Of a DNA stretch of 64,000 nt, positions 38,801-48,052 are shown piece by piece. A model generated the notes under the pieces. That model worked only from the letters and a program-made list of their open reading frames with translations, did no database searches and was not told where the DNA came from. Made by a program: the position numbers and the translations under genes. The stretch is from Glaciimonas sp. PCH181 (lineage in GTDB: Bacteria > Pseudomonadota > Gammaproteobacteria > Burkholderiales > Burkholderiaceae_D). The stretch covers positions 1 to 64,000 of the forward strand of contig NZ_PYFP01000003.1 of the NCBI RefSeq assembly GCF_003056055.1, given 5' to 3'. Positions within the stretch are counted from its first letter, which is position 1. Every line of letters starts with the position of its first letter.

Positions 38801-39862
38801 ATGCGCATCTGGCAGCAGCAGATTGGAGACTGTAAAGCCGGTCAGCCCCGCTTTTGGCTTAGCACCACGGCCAGTTGCGCCTTCATCACGAATTTCACCA
38901 CCGGCACCCGTCGATGCGCCGGGGAACGGCGAAATGGCGGTTGGATGGTTATGGGTTTCGACCTTCATCAAAATGTGCGTCAACTCATCCGAAGCCGCAT
39001 AAACATTACCTTCGGCTGCGCCACGGGCATAAAAACGCGAAACGGTCGCGCCTTCGATGATCGATGAATTATCGCTATAGGCAACAACGGTGCCTTGCGG
39101 ATGCAATTCATGGGTATTTTTGATCATTGCAAACAAGGATTTGTCTTGCGTTTGACCATCGATGGTCCAATCCGCATTGAAAATCTTGTGACGGCAATGT
39201 TCGCTGTTGGCCTGCGCAAACATCATTAGTTCGACATCGGTCGGATTACGCTCGGCACGGGTAAAAGCTGCCATCAGATAATCGATTTCGTCGTCGGATA
39301 GCGCTAATCCGAGTTCTGTATTCGCATTTTCCAGCGCAGCTTTACCGCCTGCCAACAGATCAATCGAGGCCAGCGGCGCAGCTTCCAACTCACGGAACAG
39401 ATCGCTAGCCGCTTCGGCGCTGCGCAATACGGACTCGGTCATGCGGTCGTGCAGCAGTGCTGAAATAGCCTGAATACTGGCTTCGCTGAGTTTTTTAACG
39501 CCACCGAGCAGACCGGATTTCAGATGGACCTGATAGGCAATTCCGCGCTCAATACGCTTGATGTGCGCCATTCCGCAATTTCGAGCGATGTCGGTGGCCT
39601 TGCTGGCCCAAGGAGAAATCGTGCCAAAACGTGGAATGACGATAAATTCTTCGCCGCCGTCCACGCCTTCAAATGGGTCGCCATACGTCAGCAAAGCACG
39701 CAAGCGATCTAGATCATCCTGACCCAATGCGGTGGATGCATCAACAAAATGATCGTAACGACCGGTAACGCCGGTGATATTACTGTCAATTGCATGCAGT
39801 TGAGATAACAGACGTTGGGAGCGAAAAGCAGGAAGGGCATTAGAACCCGGCAAAATCAACAT
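35858..39862 (-). CDS. purL: Phosphoribosylformylglycinamidine synthase
   Basis: 1334 residues from ATG 39862 (family about 1295-1340 in proteobacteria). It makes FGAM from FGAR, ATP and glutamine in purine synthesis; cytoplasmic. All three parts are present: N-terminal PurS-like and linker domains; the FGAM synthetase core with [42 protein letters not shown] loops and [15 protein letters not shown]; and the C-terminal glutaminase with the Cys nucleophile in GICNGCQMI and [10 protein letters not shown] longer in-frame start at 39964 exists, but its extra 34 residues do not look like PurL. No ribosome site is evident upstream of the chosen ATG. Single gene, as usual for purL. Confidence 0.96.
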   Translation of the reverse strand: MLILPGSNALPAFRSQRLLSQLHAIDSNITGVTGRYDHFVDASTALGQDDLDRLRALLTYGDPFEGVDGGEEFIVIPRFGTISPWASKATDIARNCGMAHIKRIERGIAYQVHLKSGLLGGVKKLSEASIQAISALLHDRMTESVLRSAEAASDLFRELEAAPLASIDLLAGGKAALENANTELGLALSDDEIDYLMAAFTRAERNPTDVELMMFAQANSEHCRHKIFNADWTIDGQTQDKSLFAMIKNTHELHPQGTVVAYSDNSSIIEGATVSRFYARGAAEGNVYAASDELTHILMKVETHNHPTAISPFPGASTGAGGEIRDEGATGRGAKPKAGLTGFTVSNLLLPDAHQAWENTGDVTLAAAESTAIYGKPDRIASPLQIMIDGPLGGAAFNNEFGRPILGGYFRTYEQNVAGNVHGYHKPIMIAGGIGSISDKHTFKNALPVGSLLIQLGGPGMRIGMGGSAASSMATGTNTADLDFDSVQRGNPEMERRAQEVINACWSLGDNNPILSIHDVGAGGLSNAFPEITNDAKRGAIFDLRKVPLEESGMAPKEIWSNESQERYVMAIAPESLPLFEYFCQRERCLFAVVGTATEERQLKVIDPQHNNNPVDMPMDVLLGKPPKMHREVQRIAANLPAVDLTGMDLLEVSQRVLKLPTVADKSFLITIGDRTVGATSVRDQMVGPWQIPVADCAVTTMSFEGYLGEAMSMGERTPLAVINAAASGRMAVGEALTNIAAAPIASLSDIKLSANWMAACGQPGQDAALFDTVKAVGMELCPALGISIPVGKDSLSMRTTWKDDAESKAVTSPVSLIVSAFAPVTDVRRTLTPQLRTDAGDTALILIDLGRGKSRMGASALTQVMQQIGNETPDVDSAEDLKGFFNAIQQLNTEDKLLAYHDRSDGGLFTTLCEMAFAGHVGFSVNLDILTMESEHAADWGDSKNWAGQISERRNEMTLRALFNEELGAVIQVRAAQKSEVMNVLRTYNLGACSHIIGKPDARDVIEFTRDAKAIYNQSRISLQRLWSETSWRIARLRDNPASADAEYDRILDTLDPGITPKITFDLQQDIGAPFINVGARPRVAILREQGVNSHVETAYVMHKSGFTAVDVHMSDLIAGRAQLDDFKAFIAVGGFSYGDVLGAGEGWAKTILFNAALAEQFSTFFNRNDTFALGICNGCQMIANLKGIIPGAQAWPKFTRNKSEKFEGRFSMVQIEESPSIFLQGMAGTQTPIAVAHGEGFADFSQTGDINQALVGMRFVDNKGQVSEAYPYNPNGSPQGITAVTTADGRFNAIMPHAERVFRSVQQSWHPEGWGEDSPWMRMFRNARTWVG

Positions 39863-40075
39863 GGCGATATGGAGGGGGTGGTGCAGCCAGAAGCTGCGGG
39901 TTAAATCAGAAGCCGCATTATACAGCGTCAGCACCCGCCCGGTAAATCGTGTGCGCCACGCCACCGGGAGTGTGCGCTAACGCCTGCGGACATTTAATGA
40001 AAGAGGTTGTATTGCGACATTTGTAGAGTCCCGCAAGAAAAACGCGCTCCCCCTCTTTCGACAAGGATAACCTCC

Positions 40076-40186
40076 ATGAACACTTCCCCAATCAATCCCC
40101 TATATTCCCGTAACCCACAGATCACACGATACCGCGTTACCCGGCAATACCTCGACAGTCGCTACCGGCTTGGCGGATGCACATAA
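40076..40186 (+). CDS. Possible 36-residue peptide gene
   Basis: A short frame (begins MNTSPINPLYSRNPQITRYR) with AAGGA 8 bases upstream of its ATG. It lies in the 690-base gap between purL and the oxidoreductase gene. The peptide is basic, with no recognised domain. The good ribosome site is the only support. Otherwise the gap holds a terminator (40464-40503) and no other believable gene. Confidence 0.25.
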   Translation: MNTSPINPLYSRNPQITRYRVTRQYLDSRYRLGGCT

Positions 40187-40463
40187 TACGACCGAAATGT
40201 CGCTATGCCATCCAACGTAAAAGCCGCAACAAGCAATGAACACCGTCGAGAATCATCAAAAAGAATCCCCCTCCAATCGCAAGCGCATTCGCCTATCGTT
40301 AAAAGTCCGCCAGAAGCTGCCGCTGCCGCCATCGAAACAATAAAGTCGGATAACAACATCATCGTGTCTATCGAAGCGTTACAACTTTTGCCATCGATTA
40401 AGTTTATTTATTATGAGACACATAGGACCGCCCCAGCGTTAAAACCATTGCAGTTTAAACAAC

Positions 40464-40503
40464 CACATTAAAAATGGCGCTTAAATGCGCCATTTTTAAT
40501 GTG
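40464..40503. terminator. Strong hairpin terminator
   Basis: CACATTAAAAATGGCGC / GCGCCATTTTTAATGTG, a 17-bp perfect stem with loop TTAAAT. Both sides carry A/T runs, so it can act in both directions. It lies 51 bases after the oxidoreductase stop on the minus strand. Confidence 0.75.
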
Positions 40504-40553
40504 TCATGCAAAGCGAATTGCACAACATATACACAAAGCATCATCGCTCAAAC

Positions 40554-41576
40554 TTAAAAATCTTTTAGTACAATTTTGCCAATGACATGACCAGCCTCAA
40601 GCGTTGCATGCGCCAGTCGCAGATTTGCAGCATTAATCGGGGATAAGACCTGCCCCATCGTGGTGACAAGGACTTTACTATCAATCAAACGTGCGACACT
40701 ATCCAGCAAACTGCCCTGCTCCGCCATGTCTGGCGTTTGAAACATAGAGCGCGTAAACATGAATTCCCAGACGAAACCGGCGCTTTTTGCTTTTAATAAA
40801 TCAATCTGCAACGGCGCTGCATTTTCAACGATGCTGCAAATAGTGCCTTGTGGTGCGACGACCGCTGCTGCTGTCGGAAAATGTTGATCGGTATCATTCA
40901 GGATCAAGACATAATCAACATTAGCAATCCCCAGATCCTTCAATTGCGCTGGAATATCGCCGAAATGATTCACCACATGCTGCGCGCCAAGTTCACGCAC
41001 CCATTTTTCGGACTCTGGACGCGATGCGGTAGCAATCACTGTCAAACCCGCAACTTTAGCAGCTAATTGAATCGCAATCGAACCGACCCCGCCTGCGCCG
41101 CCAATGATCAGGATCGTTTGCGTAGGCTTATCGGCGGCTGGCTTTGATGGCACGTGCAGCCGATCAAACAACGCTTCCCATGCGGTGATGGCAGTCAACG
41201 GCAGCGCTGCGGCCTGCTCAAACGCGAGCGACGCTGGCATGCTGCCGACGATACGTTCGTCCACCAATTGATATTCACTGTTCGTCCCGGGACGCGTAAT
41301 GTCGCCGGCATAAAATACTTTGTCACCGACCTTAAAACGCGTAACGTCCGGCCCAACTGCCGTCACAACGCCCGCTGCGTCCCAACCCAACACGCGCGGC
41401 GCTGGCTCAATTTTGTCTTTCGGTGCGCGTACTTTGGTGTCGACAGGATTGACGGCGATTGCCTTGATTTCAACTAATAAATCACGACCATCCGGCGTTG
41501 GCTTAGGGAGTACCACGTCCATGAGGGATTCTGGATGATCAATGGGCAAATACTGGGTTAATGCGATAGCTTTCAT
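40554..41576 (-). CDS. Zinc-type alcohol dehydrogenase-like oxidoreductase (MDR, quinone-reductase subfamily)
   Basis: 340 residues. N-terminal GroES-like fold (LLVEIKAIAVNPVDTKVR, GWDAAGVVTAVGPDVTRFKVGDKVFYAGD), then a Rossmann NADPH domain with IIGGAGGVGSIAIQLAAKVAGL. It lacks the structural-zinc Cys cluster of classical ADHs and fits the NADPH:quinone/enone reductase branch. It probably reduces quinones or conjugated carbonyls in the cytoplasm. Start at ATG 41576 is supported by AGGAAAG. The gene is divergent from a LysR gene, which very likely controls it. A longer start (41660) is less likely. Confidence 0.9.
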   Translation of the reverse strand: MKAIALTQYLPIDHPESLMDVVLPKPTPDGRDLLVEIKAIAVNPVDTKVRAPKDKIEPAPRVLGWDAAGVVTAVGPDVTRFKVGDKVFYAGDITRPGTNSEYQLVDERIVGSMPASLAFEQAAALPLTAITAWEALFDRLHVPSKPAADKPTQTILIIGGAGGVGSIAIQLAAKVAGLTVIATASRPESEKWVRELGAQHVVNHFGDIPAQLKDLGIANVDYVLILNDTDQHFPTAAAVVAPQGTICSIVENAAPLQIDLLKAKSAGFVWEFMFTRSMFQTPDMAEQGSLLDSVARLIDSKVLVTTMGQVLSPINAANLRLAHATLEAGHVIGKIVLKDF

Positions 41577-41740
41577 GAGCTTTCCTAAATAGGGGTACGT
41601 GTAAAAAATGCATGGCAGCGACCTTGCCGCGATCCGCAACATCAATGCATCGCTTAGCAATGACGGGCTGCGATATCGATCTTCAATGTCATGACCTCAG
41701 TATGCGCGTTTGCATTATTTTATAAATAGCCTATTATTTG

Positions 41741-41767
41741 ATTTACTTTCAAAAAATTTTTGTAAAT
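41741..41767. promoter_or_regulatory. Candidate LysR operator in the divergent promoter region
   Basis: ATTTAC and GTAAAT frame an A/T-rich near-palindrome (CAAAAAATTTTTG) that overlaps the LysR start codon. Such a site could let the regulator repress itself. It is a pattern match only. Confidence 0.3.
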
Positions 41768-42677
41768 GTACTCCACCAACGACATCCAGCTTTTTGTGCT
41801 CACCGCCGACTTGGGCAGCCTCTCCAAAGCGGCGCGCCAACTCGATTTGGTCCCTGCGACCGCCAGCGCCAGCCTGAAACGTCTTGAATTGCATCTAAAT
41901 ACGCGCTTATTCGTCCGCTCCACACGCAGTCTGCGGTTAACACCAGAGGGCACGCTATTTTTAGACTATAGCCGTCAGGCGCTGACGTTATTGACACAAG
42001 GCGAGGCGCTATTGCGCAGCGATGGCGTCGCCAAAGGGCATTTGCGGCTCTCAATGCCGTCCGATGTAGGAAGAAATGTCTTGCTGCCGTGGTTGAATGC
42101 GTTTCAAAAAGCCTATCCACAAGTGACACTCGGGCTGCAATTTTCAGATCGGATCATCGATCTGTTTAGCGCCCCGGTGGATGTGGCGTTTCGTTATGGA
42201 AAACTGGAGGACTCCTCTTTGATTTCCCAGCCACTGGCCGCTAGTCGGCGCGTCGTTGTCGCCTCCCCCGCCTACCTCGCGCAACATGGCACGCCGATTA
42301 CTCCCAAAGACTTGGCCGACCATAACTGCTTGCTGTTTTATTTAGAACGCGGCCTGTTTAATAACTGGCGCTTTCATTCTGGCAAAAATCCGATTGTTAT
42401 CAAGGTCCGCGGTGATCGCATGACGGACGACGCTGCTATCGCCCGGGAGTGGGCAATCAGCGGGCTCGGAATCGCCTATAAATCGTGGCTGGACGTCAGG
42501 CAAGATCTGGCTGACGGCAGATTGGTAACCTTGATGGATCAGTACGTCGGCGAAGAAACGCCACTGAATATGGTCTACCCGGACCGCAGCAGCGCCTCAC
42601 CGGTAGTACGTGCATTACTGTTATTTCTACGCGAAAAATTTTATGCTTTGGGCGTTCCCAGCGAGCGGAATGCCTGA
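41766..42677 (+). CDS. LysR-family transcriptional regulator
   Basis: 303 residues. N-terminal winged helix (5-65: DIQLFVLTADLGSLSKAARQLDLVPATASASLKRLELHLNTRLFVRSTRSLRLTPEG) and a periplasmic-binding-type effector domain (about 90-300: LRLSMPSDVGRNVLLPWLNAFQKAYPQVTLGLQFSDRIIDL). It resembles the group that controls neighbouring quinone reductases and alkene reductases. Divergent from the oxidoreductase with 189 bases between. The effector is unknown. Confidence 0.93.
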   Translation: MYSTNDIQLFVLTADLGSLSKAARQLDLVPATASASLKRLELHLNTRLFVRSTRSLRLTPEGTLFLDYSRQALTLLTQGEALLRSDGVAKGHLRLSMPSDVGRNVLLPWLNAFQKAYPQVTLGLQFSDRIIDLFSAPVDVAFRYGKLEDSSLISQPLAASRRVVVASPAYLAQHGTPITPKDLADHNCLLFYLERGLFNNWRFHSGKNPIVIKVRGDRMTDDAAIAREWAISGLGIAYKSWLDVRQDLADGRLVTLMDQYVGEETPLNMVYPDRSSASPVVRALLLFLREKFYALGVPSERNA

Positions 42678-42731
42678 GACAGCGTCAAAAAGACAGCATC
42701 AAAAAAACAGCGTCACGAAGGCTTAGAAAGC

Positions 42732-42772
42732 AAAATGCGTCACACCATTAGTTGGTGATGACGCATTTTTTA
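42732..42772 (+). terminator. Terminator of the LysR gene
   Basis: AAAATGCGTCA...TGACGCATTTTTT, with an inner CACCA/TGGTG pair, ending in a T run on the plus strand. It sits between convergent genes and may serve both. Confidence 0.75.
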
Positions 42773-42813
42773 TACAGAGCAAATATTCTTGCTTACTACA
42801 ACGCAGCTATCGC

Positions 42814-43371
42814 TTATTTCAGTTTTAACGTCCAGTCCTGCAACGCCACCAACATTGATTTGACAAAGTCGCGGGTTGGTTCATGCGTCAATTTACCAGC
42901 GCTGTCGAAGCGATCCGCTGCGCCGCCAATCATGACTTCCGGTTTATTCAAGACCTTCAGATCGAGAAATACAGCGATCTGACGTAGATGATATTGCGCA
43001 CGTGCAGTACCGATCACGCCGGGGCTGGCCCCCATAATCGCTGCCGGTTTGCCTGCAAATGGTTGTTCCGGCGGACGCGAGGCCCAGTCGATGGCATTTT
43101 TCAACACGCCGGGGACCGAATAGTTATATTCGGGCGTGACGAAAAGAATCGCGTCCGCCTCCCGGATTTGCTGGCGGAAAAGTTCGACCGATGGCGGCCA
43201 ACCTTTTGCTTTGAGGTCTTCGTTATACAAGGGTATCTCAGAGATATCGGCCTCAATGATAGTGACGCCTTCGGGTGCCAATTCAATTGCGGCGCGTAAC
43301 GCTGAAGTATTGAAAGACCCACTTCGCAAACTACCGGAGATACCTAGAATTCTGATTGCTGGACTGGTCAT
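42814..43371 (-). CDS. NADPH-dependent FMN reductase (ChrR-like quinone/chromate reductase)
   Basis: 185 residues. Flavodoxin-like fold with the FMN phosphate loop GSLRSGSFN at the start and PEYNYSVPGVLKNAIDWASRP in the middle, the diagnostic pair of the ChrR/YieF/Azr family. These enzymes carry out two-electron reduction of quinones and, incidentally, chromate or azo dyes, protecting against oxidative stress. ATG 43371 is preceded by AAGGAAA. It stands alone between a LysR terminator and an AI-2E-family gene. Confidence 0.92.
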   Translation of the reverse strand: MTSPAIRILGISGSLRSGSFNTSALRAAIELAPEGVTIIEADISEIPLYNEDLKAKGWPPSVELFRQQIREADAILFVTPEYNYSVPGVLKNAIDWASRPPEQPFAGKPAAIMGASPGVIGTARAQYHLRQIAVFLDLKVLNKPEVMIGGAADRFDSAGKLTHEPTRDFVKSMLVALQDWTLKLK

Positions 43372-43430
43372 GTTAACGTTTCCTTTATCGTAAATAATGG
43401 CAACTAGAAATATTCAAAAATCCCACCTTA

Positions 43431-44693
43431 TTACTCGCCCAACAGTTCAGCAATCGGCGACATACCTTCGACATGCTCGGCAATTACCTTAATAATAACC
43501 ACAATCGGAATCCCCACCAATAGGCCGGCGATGCCCCATAGCCAGCCCCAAAATAGCAACGCGACAAATACAGCCGATGGATTCATTTTGGCAATCTTCC
43601 CGGTCATCCACGTGGTCACGAAGGTCCCGACTATCGCTGCAATGCCGAGCGAAATTCCCGCCAACAACAACATCATTGAAAAGGTCCCGAACTGCATGAA
43701 CGCGGCAAGACTGGTTGCCACCGCGATGAATAGCGAACCGAAATACGGAATGATATGCAAAACCCCGCCCGCTACCGCCCAGGCCCCGGCGTTTTCCAAT
43801 CCGATTAGACGAAACGCCACCCACATTAGCAGCGCCAGCAGAATATTTGTCACCAGCAACATAAACATGTAATTTTGAATCGAAGTATTGATTTGATCCA
43901 GAATATGTACGGTCACTTTTTTTCGACTTAACGACGGCCCCGTCAACTTCACCAGTTTGCGCTTAAAGGTATCGCCGGATTGTAATAAGAAAAACACTAA
44001 AAACAACACCACCAGCGCCTGCCCCAGAAACCCTATCGCCCCGAGCGATCCGGCCAGCAACCAATCACTGAGTCTGGAAGCAGGAGTTGCCTCACGTGCT
44101 GCCGGTTGTCCTCCTGTGGCTTTTGCAATTTCATTGGCCGCTGCCTGCATTTGTTGAATCGTTGTCGGCTGACCATCACGCAACTTCGCCAGACCTTTGG
44201 ACAATTTATGCGAGGCCACCGGCAACTGCTCCATAATCGACTGAAACTCTCCGCGTAGTGCATTGGTCACCAACGCACCCCCAGCCAGAATTGCTAACAG
44301 CACAATACTGCTGGCAACAACCCGTGGCAATTTCAGTCGCTGAAGCCAGACCACGACGGGATTGAGCGTATAGGCGATAAAAATACCGAACACCACCGGG
44401 ACTAAAAATTTTTGCGCCCATTGCAAGGCAAAAATAAATGCGACAGTGGCGATAATCGCCACGCCTGCACCACGCGCATCTACATGGATCCGATTAGGAA
44501 AAGCGGGACGTCCCGGGACTGACGGAGCTGCTAAAAGAGGATTTTCGGCGCTCTCCAGACTGTCAGGATTAGCCTCTGTGCTAGCGGCCTTTTCCAATGG
44601 CGATTCGCTGTCCTGCGGCGACGATAAATCGACAGCACCATACGTAGTGGTGCCGTCTGGCTGACTATTTTTTGTACGCATGGTGTTGCCCAT
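43431..44693 (-). CDS. AI-2E/PerM-family membrane transporter
   Basis: 420 residues. A hydrophilic N-terminal tail (1-72, Ser/Glu/Pro-rich) precedes a PerM core with about seven membrane helices. Typical features are a paired N-terminal helix set (VAIIATVAFIFALQWAQKFLVPVVFGIFIAYTLNPVVVWL), a long cytosolic/helical loop and the C-terminal IPYFGSLFIAV and GLLVGIPIVVIIKV segments. Members export AI-2 or other small molecules, or exchange Na+/H+; the substrate cannot be told. The start in this tail is uncertain (M1 or M5). The gene is single. Confidence 0.88.
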   Translation of the reverse strand: MGNTMRTKNSQPDGTTTYGAVDLSSPQDSESPLEKAASTEANPDSLESAENPLLAAPSVPGRPAFPNRIHVDARGAGVAIIATVAFIFALQWAQKFLVPVVFGIFIAYTLNPVVVWLQRLKLPRVVASSIVLLAILAGGALVTNALRGEFQSIMEQLPVASHKLSKGLAKLRDGQPTTIQQMQAAANEIAKATGGQPAAREATPASRLSDWLLAGSLGAIGFLGQALVVLFLVFFLLQSGDTFKRKLVKLTGPSLSRKKVTVHILDQINTSIQNYMFMLLVTNILLALLMWVAFRLIGLENAGAWAVAGGVLHIIPYFGSLFIAVATSLAAFMQFGTFSMMLLLAGISLGIAAIVGTFVTTWMTGKIAKMNPSAVFVALLFWGWLWGIAGLLVGIPIVVIIKVIAEHVEGMSPIAELLGE

Positions 44694-44986
44694 TTAAAAC
44701 GTCACTCTGTTACCGAGTTGGTATAGTCATCCGGCTTCCAAAATATGCCGGGAAGATCATATTATGCTTCCTCGACCCAAGATGTTTAACGTTTTTCTCC
44801 ACCCTATCGCATTTTGTTTGGCGCGACCTCACGATTAATCTCATCGAATCTTGACGCGGCATGGCAAGAGCCTTGCCAATTCAAGGTATGATTCTGCTCG
44901 CCTCCCCTGGCGATGTGAGCGGGCTGCGTTGCGTGCCAGATTGGGCGTTATTGTGGTTGATCGTTGTTGAAAGCAATCCGATTTAA

Positions 44987-46279
44987 TTGAGCGAAATAGT
45001 GATAGATCAAGAATTACTGAAACCGGCACAAAGACAAATTGTTGTCATTGGTGGTGGTGTGATTGGCATGTCCACGGCCTATTTTCTAGCCGAAGCCGGT
45101 CATCAGGTGGCCCTGATCGAGCAGCGTCGTAACGTCGCAGAGGTAGCGACTTTGGGAAACTCGGGGATGCTGGCAGCCGCGTCGACTACGCCGTGGGCGA
45201 TCAATGGCATGCGCAAACGCATTTTATCCGGACTGTTCAGTCAGGAAGCCGGGACGATCCTGAATGCCCGCCTGAGTCCGTCGTTGTGGCGTTGGTTGTT
45301 ACGCTGGACTTCTACCCCGGAATTGCAACGCTATCAATTGCACTGCGAACGGATGCAGCGACTGGCGTCCTATAGCCAACACATATTGCTGCAACTGCAA
45401 CAACAATGCCAGCTTGAATACGAACAAAGCCATGGCCTGTTGCAGCTGTTTCGGTCAGAAAAAGAACTCGCCGCTACAGCGCCATTACAGGCCATGTTGA
45501 GCGAGCGCAATGTCGCTTACAGCCTGTTGGATGGTGCTGCGGCGCAAGCATTGGAACCGGCTTTGGCGACTGCCCGCAGCGTTGCTGGCGGTTTGTATTT
45601 TCCAGAATTGGCATCCGGCAATTGCACTCTGTTCACAAAACAATTGAAATCTTTGGCACAAGCCAGCGGCGTACAATTTCACTTCGATCTGCGGGTAGAT
45701 GCCGTTGAGCCGCAAGATGGCCGCGTTGCTCTGAAAATTGGCGGCGATATATTGCATGCGGATGCTGTGGTCGTTGCGGCCGGAACAGGCAGCGCCCGTT
45801 TGCTCAAAAATCTCGGCGTGAAAGTGCCGTTGCAGGCAGTAAAAACCTACACCGCCACGGCCGCTGTCAAAAACCATGACGTCGCACCTAAACTGGCACT
45901 GCAAGACAATGCGTACAAAGTCACCATGGCGCGCTTCGGTGAAAGAATCCGGATTGCCGGGGTTGCCGAACTGGGCGCGACCGATACGACGATAGACGAC
46001 AAGGCCTTGCGCACCTTATTAAAAGTGACGCAAGACTGGTATCCGGATGCGGCCAATTATCATAATGCCCAAATGTGGACTGGCCATATCCCGATGCTGG
46101 CCGATGAAGTCCCCTTAGTCGGTGCGACCGCCAGCAGTAATGTTTACATCAACATTGGTCATGGCGGCAGCGGCTGGAGCATGGCATTGGGTGCAGCCAA
46201 AATCGTCGCCGATCAAATTTCAGGACGGTCGCCTGAGATTGATATCGATGGCCTGACGCTGGCACGCTATCGACGTTGA
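44987..46279 (+). CDS. FAD-dependent D-amino acid dehydrogenase (DadA-like)
   Basis: 430 residues from TTG 44987; GTG 44999 is an alternative, and neither has a good ribosome site. The FAD-binding GxGxxG is VVIGGGVIGMSTAYFLAEAGH, and the family motif GNSGMLAAASTTPW follows. The C-terminal flavin contact is INIGHGGSGWSMALGAAKIVAD. The closest family is DadA small-subunit-type dehydrogenases, which deaminate D-amino acids to keto acids at the membrane. No alanine racemase or deaminase partner lies next to it, so the substrate is uncertain. A gap of about 109 bases separates it from nnr. The 293 bases upstream (44694-44986) hold nothing clear. Confidence 0.87.
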   Translation: MSEIVIDQELLKPAQRQIVVIGGGVIGMSTAYFLAEAGHQVALIEQRRNVAEVATLGNSGMLAAASTTPWAINGMRKRILSGLFSQEAGTILNARLSPSLWRWLLRWTSTPELQRYQLHCERMQRLASYSQHILLQLQQQCQLEYEQSHGLLQLFRSEKELAATAPLQAMLSERNVAYSLLDGAAAQALEPALATARSVAGGLYFPELASGNCTLFTKQLKSLAQASGVQFHFDLRVDAVEPQDGRVALKIGGDILHADAVVVAAGTGSARLLKNLGVKVPLQAVKTYTATAAVKNHDVAPKLALQDNAYKVTMARFGERIRIAGVAELGATDTTIDDKALRTLLKVTQDWYPDAANYHNAQMWTGHIPMLADEVPLVGATASSNVYINIGHGGSGWSMALGAAKIVADQISGRSPEIDIDGLTLARYRR

Positions 46280-46388
46280 TAGGTTTAGGGTAATGTTGAC
46301 GGTGCTTTGCCGACATTAGCGGAAATAACAGAAACCCCCGTTTCGTCACTTTCTCACGGCCCATCAAGGCATATCCCAGGAAACCATC

Positions 46389-47906
46389 ATGACCGCACTC
46401 TACTCAAGCGCAGAAATTCGCAGAATGGAACAGGCGGCTTTATCGCAACTGCCGCCGTACACGCTGATGCAACGCGCGGGTAAAGCCGCAGCTGAGGCTG
46501 CCATAAGTCTGCTGCCCGGCAGTGCGCATAAGGCACGTATTTTAGTGTTAGTCGGCCCCGGTAATAATGGTGGCGACGCTCTGGAAGCGGCTGCGATACT
46601 GACCGAATCGGGTGCGGAAGTTGTCGCGCTGTTGCCAGTCGACATGACCAGCCAGCCGCCTGACGCCGCAAACGCCCTCAGTCGCGCTGCCAGAGCCGGT
46701 GTGCACTTTATGCCACCTGAACAATTCACTACTATTGATGGCATCAAATGGTCGCTGGTCATTGATGGCTTGTTAGGAATCGGCCTGAAGCGTCCGCTGG
46801 ATGGCGCTTTGCGCAGTCTGGTCGCAACCGTCAACACCTTCACTTCCCCGCTGCTGGCGTTGGATATACCCACCGGTTTGGATGCCGAGACCGGCATGGT
46901 GGTCGGCCCTGACGGCATTAGCATCATTGCGGACGCCACCGTCACTTTCATCGGCGACAAAATCGGTTTACATAGCGGCGACGGCCCCGAATATGCTGGC
47001 AAAGTCACCGTCGCAGGGTTAGATATCGCAAGTCGTCAATTATTGCCATCGCAATCCGCACTCAACGCACCCGAATTGTTTAGCAGCAACTTGCAACCAA
47101 GAGCGCGAAATTCACATAAAGGCAGCTTTGGCAGCGTGGCGGTCATCGGCGGCGCAGGAGGGATGGCAGGCGCGGCGATTCTTGCCGGGCGCGCTGCGGC
47201 TAAATCCGGCGCAGGCAAAGTCTTTATCGGCTTTCTTGACGCGGCCCCCAGTTATGACAGCGCGCAGCCAGAATTAATGTGTCGCCACGCAGATGATATC
47301 GATCTGGCGACAGCAACACTGGTCGTCGGTACCGGCTTAGGTACTTCGCCGCCAGCCCATGCAATCTTGGTAAAAGCGCTACAAGCGCAGAGCCATTTGC
47401 TGCTCGATGCCGACGCATTGAATCTGATTGCTGTCGAACCGGGGTTGCAACAACTAGTCGCCCAACGCAGCCTATCGGTTTATCCCAAACGACTGACCGT
47501 GATGACGCCGCACCCGCTGGAAGCAGCACGTCTGCTGGGCATCAGCACCACAGAAATTCAATCCGACCGCCTGGCGGCCGCCCGCAGCTTGGCGCAACGC
47601 TTTAATGCGGTCATCGTCTTAAAAGGTGCAGGCAGCATCATTGCGCGTCCGGATGGTTACGCCGTGGTCAATCCGACTGGCAATCCCGCCCTCGCGACTG
47701 GCGGCAGTGGCGACGTATTGTCCGGCATTTGCGGTGCGTTATTAGCGCAGGGTTGGTCCGATTGGCATGCGGCGCTGGGCGCAGTCTGGCTGCATGGATG
47801 CGCTGCGGATATGTTGGTGTCACAGGGCTTTGGCCCCATCGGCATGACGGCAGGAGAATTAATTCCAGCGGTACGAAGTTTGCTGAACGAGCTGACTAAA
47901 AAGTGA
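46389..47906 (+). CDS. nnr: Bifunctional NAD(P)HX epimerase / ADP-dependent NAD(P)HX dehydratase
   Basis: 505 residues combining both repair enzymes. The N-terminal YjeF/NnrE epimerase (about 1-215) has VLVGPGNNGGDALEAA and LDIPTGLDAETG. The C-terminal NnrD kinase-like dehydratase (about 230-500) has GSVAVIGGAGGMAGAA, MTPHPLEAARLLG, KGAGSII and the phosphate-binding NPTGNPALATGGSGDVLSG. Together they convert damaged, hydrated NADH/NADPH back to normal coenzymes. Cytoplasmic housekeeping enzyme. ATG 46389 follows AGGAAA. Possibly cotranscribed with the upstream dehydrogenase. Confidence 0.96.
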   Translation: MTALYSSAEIRRMEQAALSQLPPYTLMQRAGKAAAEAAISLLPGSAHKARILVLVGPGNNGGDALEAAAILTESGAEVVALLPVDMTSQPPDAANALSRAARAGVHFMPPEQFTTIDGIKWSLVIDGLLGIGLKRPLDGALRSLVATVNTFTSPLLALDIPTGLDAETGMVVGPDGISIIADATVTFIGDKIGLHSGDGPEYAGKVTVAGLDIASRQLLPSQSALNAPELFSSNLQPRARNSHKGSFGSVAVIGGAGGMAGAAILAGRAAAKSGAGKVFIGFLDAAPSYDSAQPELMCRHADDIDLATATLVVGTGLGTSPPAHAILVKALQAQSHLLLDADALNLIAVEPGLQQLVAQRSLSVYPKRLTVMTPHPLEAARLLGISTTEIQSDRLAAARSLAQRFNAVIVLKGAGSIIARPDGYAVVNPTGNPALATGGSGDVLSGICGALLAQGWSDWHAALGAVWLHGCAADMLVSQGFGPIGMTAGELIPAVRSLLNELTKK

Positions 47907-47955
47907 CTAAGGCCGGTAACTAACGAATAATGCGAATCGCTATTGTCATGTGGGC

Positions 47956-47994
47956 AAAAAAAATCGTGAACAGATTAAGATTATCTGTTCACGA
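47956..47994 (-). terminator. Intrinsic terminator of the arsR-MFS-OYE operon
   Basis: TCGTGAACAGAT / ATCTGTTCACGA, a 12-bp stem with a 7-base loop, followed on the minus strand by eight T. It lies 58 bases after the alkene-reductase stop, and ends the operon while facing the nnr gene. Confidence 0.9.
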
Positions 47995-48052
47995 CAGGAG
48001 AAAACAGTCAAGCGACTGCGGAAAACTTAGCTAAAAGGTTTAGCTTCAGACC

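Noticed and set aside
40205..40471. 88-residue plus-strand frame between purL and the oxidoreductase
   Set aside because: No ribosome site and low-complexity Ala/Ser sequence; it runs into a terminator hairpin.
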